A stretch of 8,960 nucleotides of DNA. Origin: CAZGSG01 sp964528095. GTDB lineage: Bacteria > Bacteroidota > Bacteroidia > Chitinophagales > Chitinophagaceae. Below, piece after piece: positions 6,860 through 8,960 of this stretch (position 1 is its first letter; each line of letters opens with the position of its first letter). The notes beneath the pieces were generated by a model. The model had not been told where the DNA came from. It saw only the letters and a program-made list of their open reading frames with translations, and made no database searches. A program made the position numbers and the translations under genes. The stretch is from positions 1-8,960 of the forward strand of contig CAZGSG010000243.1 in NCBI GenBank assembly GCA_964528095.1, written 5' to 3'.

Positions 6860-8716
6860 ATGAAATTAAGTTGGATAGATATCGGCATAGTACTTATATA
6901 CCTTGTAACAATGGTACTGGTAGGTTGGTATTACCGGAAAAAAGCAAGAGAGAATAAAGAGAGTTATTTACTGGGAGGTAAAAGCCTGCCCTGGTATAAA
7001 CTCGGCCTGAGCGATGCAAGCGATATGTTTGATATCAGCGGCACGATGTGGATGGTGGCATTGTGTTTTGTATATGGGTTGAAGAGTATCTGGATACCCT
7101 GGTTATGGCCGGTTTTCAACCAGGTGTTCATGATGATGTTCTTAAGCAAGTGGTTAAGGCGCAGTAATGCCAATACGGGGGCGGAATGGCTGCAGACAAG
7201 ATTTGGTCTTACAGGACCGGGCGTTAAGGGCTCGCATATTATCGTGATAGCATTTGCGCTTATCAGTTGCCTGGGGTTTCTTGCCTATGGGTTTGTGGGC
7301 CTGGGTAAGTTTATGCAGGTATTTATTCCATGGGATGCTATAAAAGCGTATGTACCATTTGATATTTCGGATAAATATGTCCCGCATTTTTACGGGATCG
7401 TTTTTACCCTGTTTGCTATGTTTTATTCAATTATCGGTGGCATGCACAGCATCGTAACAGGAGATGTGATCAAATATATCATCATGACACTGGCATGTAT
7501 CGCCATTGCCGTCATCGCGATGCAGCACCTGCAGGGGCAAACATTAAATGTTCCCAAAGGCTGGGATGACCCATTTTTCACCTGGAAACTGAACCTGGAC
7601 TGGACTGCGATAGCGGCGGATGCCAATAAAAAAATCGCGGAAGATGGATTCAGCCTGTTCGGCGCTTTTTTTATGATGATGTTATTAAAAGGAGTGTTTG
7701 CCTCACTTGCAGGACCTGCGCCAAATTATGATATGCAAAAGGTGCTAAGTACAAGAAGCCCCAAAGAAGCCAGTAAAATGACAGGATTTGTAAGTATCAT
7801 TCTATTGCCGATCAGGTATTCTATGGTGATCGGGCTTACGGTGCTGGCACTTTTATATTATAACCAGCTTTATCTAAAAGGACCGGATGGGGTTACTGAT
7901 TTTGAAAGAGTGCTACCTGCAACGATCAATACATTTTTACCAATCGGCGTATTGGGATTGGTGCTGACAGGCTTGCTTGGAGCGTTTATGGGTACATTCA
8001 GTGGCACCCTTAATGCCGCGCAGGCCTATATCACCAATGATATTTATCTTAAGTACATCAATCCGGCCGCAAGTACAAAAAAGATCATCCGGATGAATTA
8101 TATAGTAGGGATTGCGGTGGTTGCTGTAGGTGTGTTTTTTGGTTTTATGGCAAGTAATGTAAACGAGATACTGCAATGGATAGTGGGTGGACTTTATGGA
8201 GGGTATGTAGCTGCCAACTGTTTGAAATGGTATTGGTGGCGTTTTAATGCAAGCGGTTTTTTCTGGGGAATGACAGTAGGAGTTGTTGGTGCATTAATGA
8301 TGCCTTCCGCGATCGACTGGGCATTTCACAATGGTTATATAGTGGAGCGCCTTCCGCTGTATTGGTGGCCCGTATTATTCGTATTGTCATTAGCTGGTTG
8401 TTTTATTGGTACCTATGCCGCGCCGCCTACAAATGCGGTAGTGTTACAATCATTTTATAAGACTGTTCGCCCCTGGGGTTTCTGGAAGCCTGTACACGCG
8501 CAGGTATTACTGGAGGATCCATCTTTTCAGCCCAACCGCAGGTTCAGGCTGGATATGTTTAATGTAGTGCTGGGCATCATTGCGCAATGCTGTCTCACAT
8601 TGCTACCCATGTATATTGTTTTGTGGATGAAACTACCGCTATTGGTGACGGTTCTTATTTTAACTGTTATAATCATCATATTAAAAAAGACCTGGTGGAA
8701 CAAGTTGGAAGATTGA
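6860..8716 (+). CDS. Sodium:solute symporter (SSS) family inner-membrane transporter, probable mannobiose importer
   Basis: This is a LeuT-fold Na+-coupled transporter that likely moves the GH26 product from periplasm to cytoplasm. About 15 hydrophobic segments are visible, near residues 6-24, 46-72, 74-98, 124-150, 175-194, 201-221, 265-288, 306-333, 358-388, 410-430, 437-455, 465-487, 500-520, 568-588 and 592-609. Family signs: YLLGGKSLPWYKLGLSDAS (36-54) before TM2, FYSIIGGMHSIVTGDVIKY (188-206), and GAFMGTFSGTLNAAQAYITN (374-393) with DIYLKYI after it. The last block is the region that carries the second sodium site in PutP and vSGLT. There Gly378-Thr379 appears where those proteins have Ser-Thr or Ser-Ser; this alignment is by eye. 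At 618 aa it is longer than the usual ~500-550 because of the C-terminal helices. It lies 19 bp before the GH130 gene, so the two are probably co-transcribed. Symporter plus GH130 is the known B. fragilis mannan arrangement; the substrate is inferred from that. Confidence 0.9.
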   Translation: MKLSWIDIGIVLIYLVTMVLVGWYYRKKARENKESYLLGGKSLPWYKLGLSDASDMFDISGTMWMVALCFVYGLKSIWIPWLWPVFNQVFMMMFLSKWLRRSNANTGAEWLQTRFGLTGPGVKGSHIIVIAFALISCLGFLAYGFVGLGKFMQVFIPWDAIKAYVPFDISDKYVPHFYGIVFTLFAMFYSIIGGMHSIVTGDVIKYIIMTLACIAIAVIAMQHLQGQTLNVPKGWDDPFFTWKLNLDWTAIAADANKKIAEDGFSLFGAFFMMMLLKGVFASLAGPAPNYDMQKVLSTRSPKEASKMTGFVSIILLPIRYSMVIGLTVLALLYYNQLYLKGPDGVTDFERVLPATINTFLPIGVLGLVLTGLLGAFMGTFSGTLNAAQAYITNDIYLKYINPAASTKKIIRMNYIVGIAVVAVGVFFGFMASNVNEILQWIVGGLYGGYVAANCLKWYWWRFNASGFFWGMTVGVVGALMMPSAIDWAFHNGYIVERLPLYWWPVLFVLSLAGCFIGTYAAPPTNAVVLQSFYKTVRPWGFWKPVHAQVLLEDPSFQPNRRFRLDMFNVVLGIIAQCCLTLLPMYIVLWMKLPLLVTVLILTVIIIILKKTWWNKLED

Positions 8717-8735
8717 TCATTTTAAAATAACGGAT

Positions 8736-8960
8736 ATGAGAAGTAAGTTTTTTAGTCGTTTGGCAGATTTGGAAAAGGAGCAGGAATTGCTTTTGCAGCA
8801 GCCAAATGAAAAGAAGTGGCCTGGGAACGGGGTGTTTGACAGGTATAAAAATCCTGTGCTCACAGCAGGGCATACGCCATTATTCTGGCGCTATGATATC
8901 AGCCCGCAAACAAATCCTCACCTGATGGAGCGGTTTGGTATCAATGCCGTAGCCCTTGTC
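8736..8960 (+). CDS. GH130 phosphorylase, 4-O-beta-D-mannosyl-D-glucose phosphorylase type (3'-partial)
   Basis: This is the first 75 residues of a cytoplasmic enzyme that splits beta-1,4-mannosyl-glucose with phosphate into alpha-mannose-1-phosphate and glucose. The ATG at 8736 gives MRSKFFSRLADLEKEQELLL, with no signal peptide. The diagnostic stretch follows: GNGVFDRYKNPVLTAGHTPL (30-49), FWRYDISPQTNPHLMERFGI (50-69), then NAVALV. The N-G-V, R-Y-x-x-P-V-L-T-A-x-H-T-P, F-W-R-Y-D and T-N-P-x-L-M-E-R pattern matches the B. fragilis BF0772 type (GH130 subfamily 1) as I remember it, rather than mannan-oligosaccharide or N-glycan GH130 enzymes. The frame is open to the last base. The catalytic Asp and phosphate-binding residues lie beyond the window. 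Its position 19 bp behind the symporter supports one operon. Confidence 0.88.
   Translation, partial: MRSKFFSRLADLEKEQELLLQQPNEKKWPGNGVFDRYKNPVLTAGHTPLFWRYDISPQTNPHLMERFGINAVALV

Noticed and set aside
8676..8873. Minus-strand frame of 65 codons at the symporter/GH130 junction
   Set aside because: It overlaps both real genes, including the conserved GH130 N-terminus, and has no recognisable domain.

Overview
The window looks like a beta-mannan utilisation locus (PUL) from a Bacteroidota genome. The evidence is a SusC/SusD pair, a surface lipoprotein with IPT/TIG repeats, lipoprotein signals of the Bacteroidota kind, A/T-rich start-codon contexts without Shine-Dalgarno sequences, and moderate GC. 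The gene content and style suggest an environmental Chitinophagaceae-like or Sphingobacteriia-like organism rather than a gut Bacteroides, but that placement is inference. All genes are on the + strand.

Layout: (1) 23-2749, the C-terminal ~908 residues of a SusC-type TonB-dependent outer-membrane transporter; its N-terminus is missing and the reading frame is broken in the first ~20 bases. (2) 2770-4371, a SusD-family glycan-binding lipoprotein. (3) 4391-5452, a surface glycan-binding lipoprotein with two IPT/TIG-like domains and a Trp-rich C-terminal beta-sandwich. These three are 19-20 bp apart and end at a strong hairpin (about 5463-5510). (4) 5599-6747, a secreted GH26 beta-mannanase with both catalytic glutamates, followed by a second hairpin terminator (6779-6814). 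(5) 6860-8716, a sodium:solute symporter family inner-membrane transporter. (6) 8736-8960, the first 75 residues of a GH130 phosphorylase of the 4-O-beta-D-mannosyl-D-glucose phosphorylase type, cut by the window end.

How they fit together: the SusC/SusD/IPT complex would bind and import manno-oligosaccharides across the outer membrane. The GH26, which carries a non-lipid signal peptide, would trim them in the periplasm, probably to mannobiose. The symporter would carry the disaccharide into the cytoplasm. There a 2-epimerase (not in the window, expected just downstream) would make mannosyl-glucose, and the GH130 enzyme would phosphorolyse it to mannose-1-phosphate and glucose. This matches the known Bacteroides fragilis mannan pathway (GH26, symporter, mannosylglucose phosphorylase, mannobiose 2-epimerase).

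No wholly new system is evident. The points worth checking are the broken 5' end of susC, a possible decayed lipoprotein gene start between the GH26 and symporter genes, a perfect 21-bp dyad upstream of the GH26 gene, a 12-bp repeat in front of two start codons, and the uncharacterised C-terminal domain of the IPT protein. No RNA gene, CRISPR array, insertion sequence or regulator gene was found.
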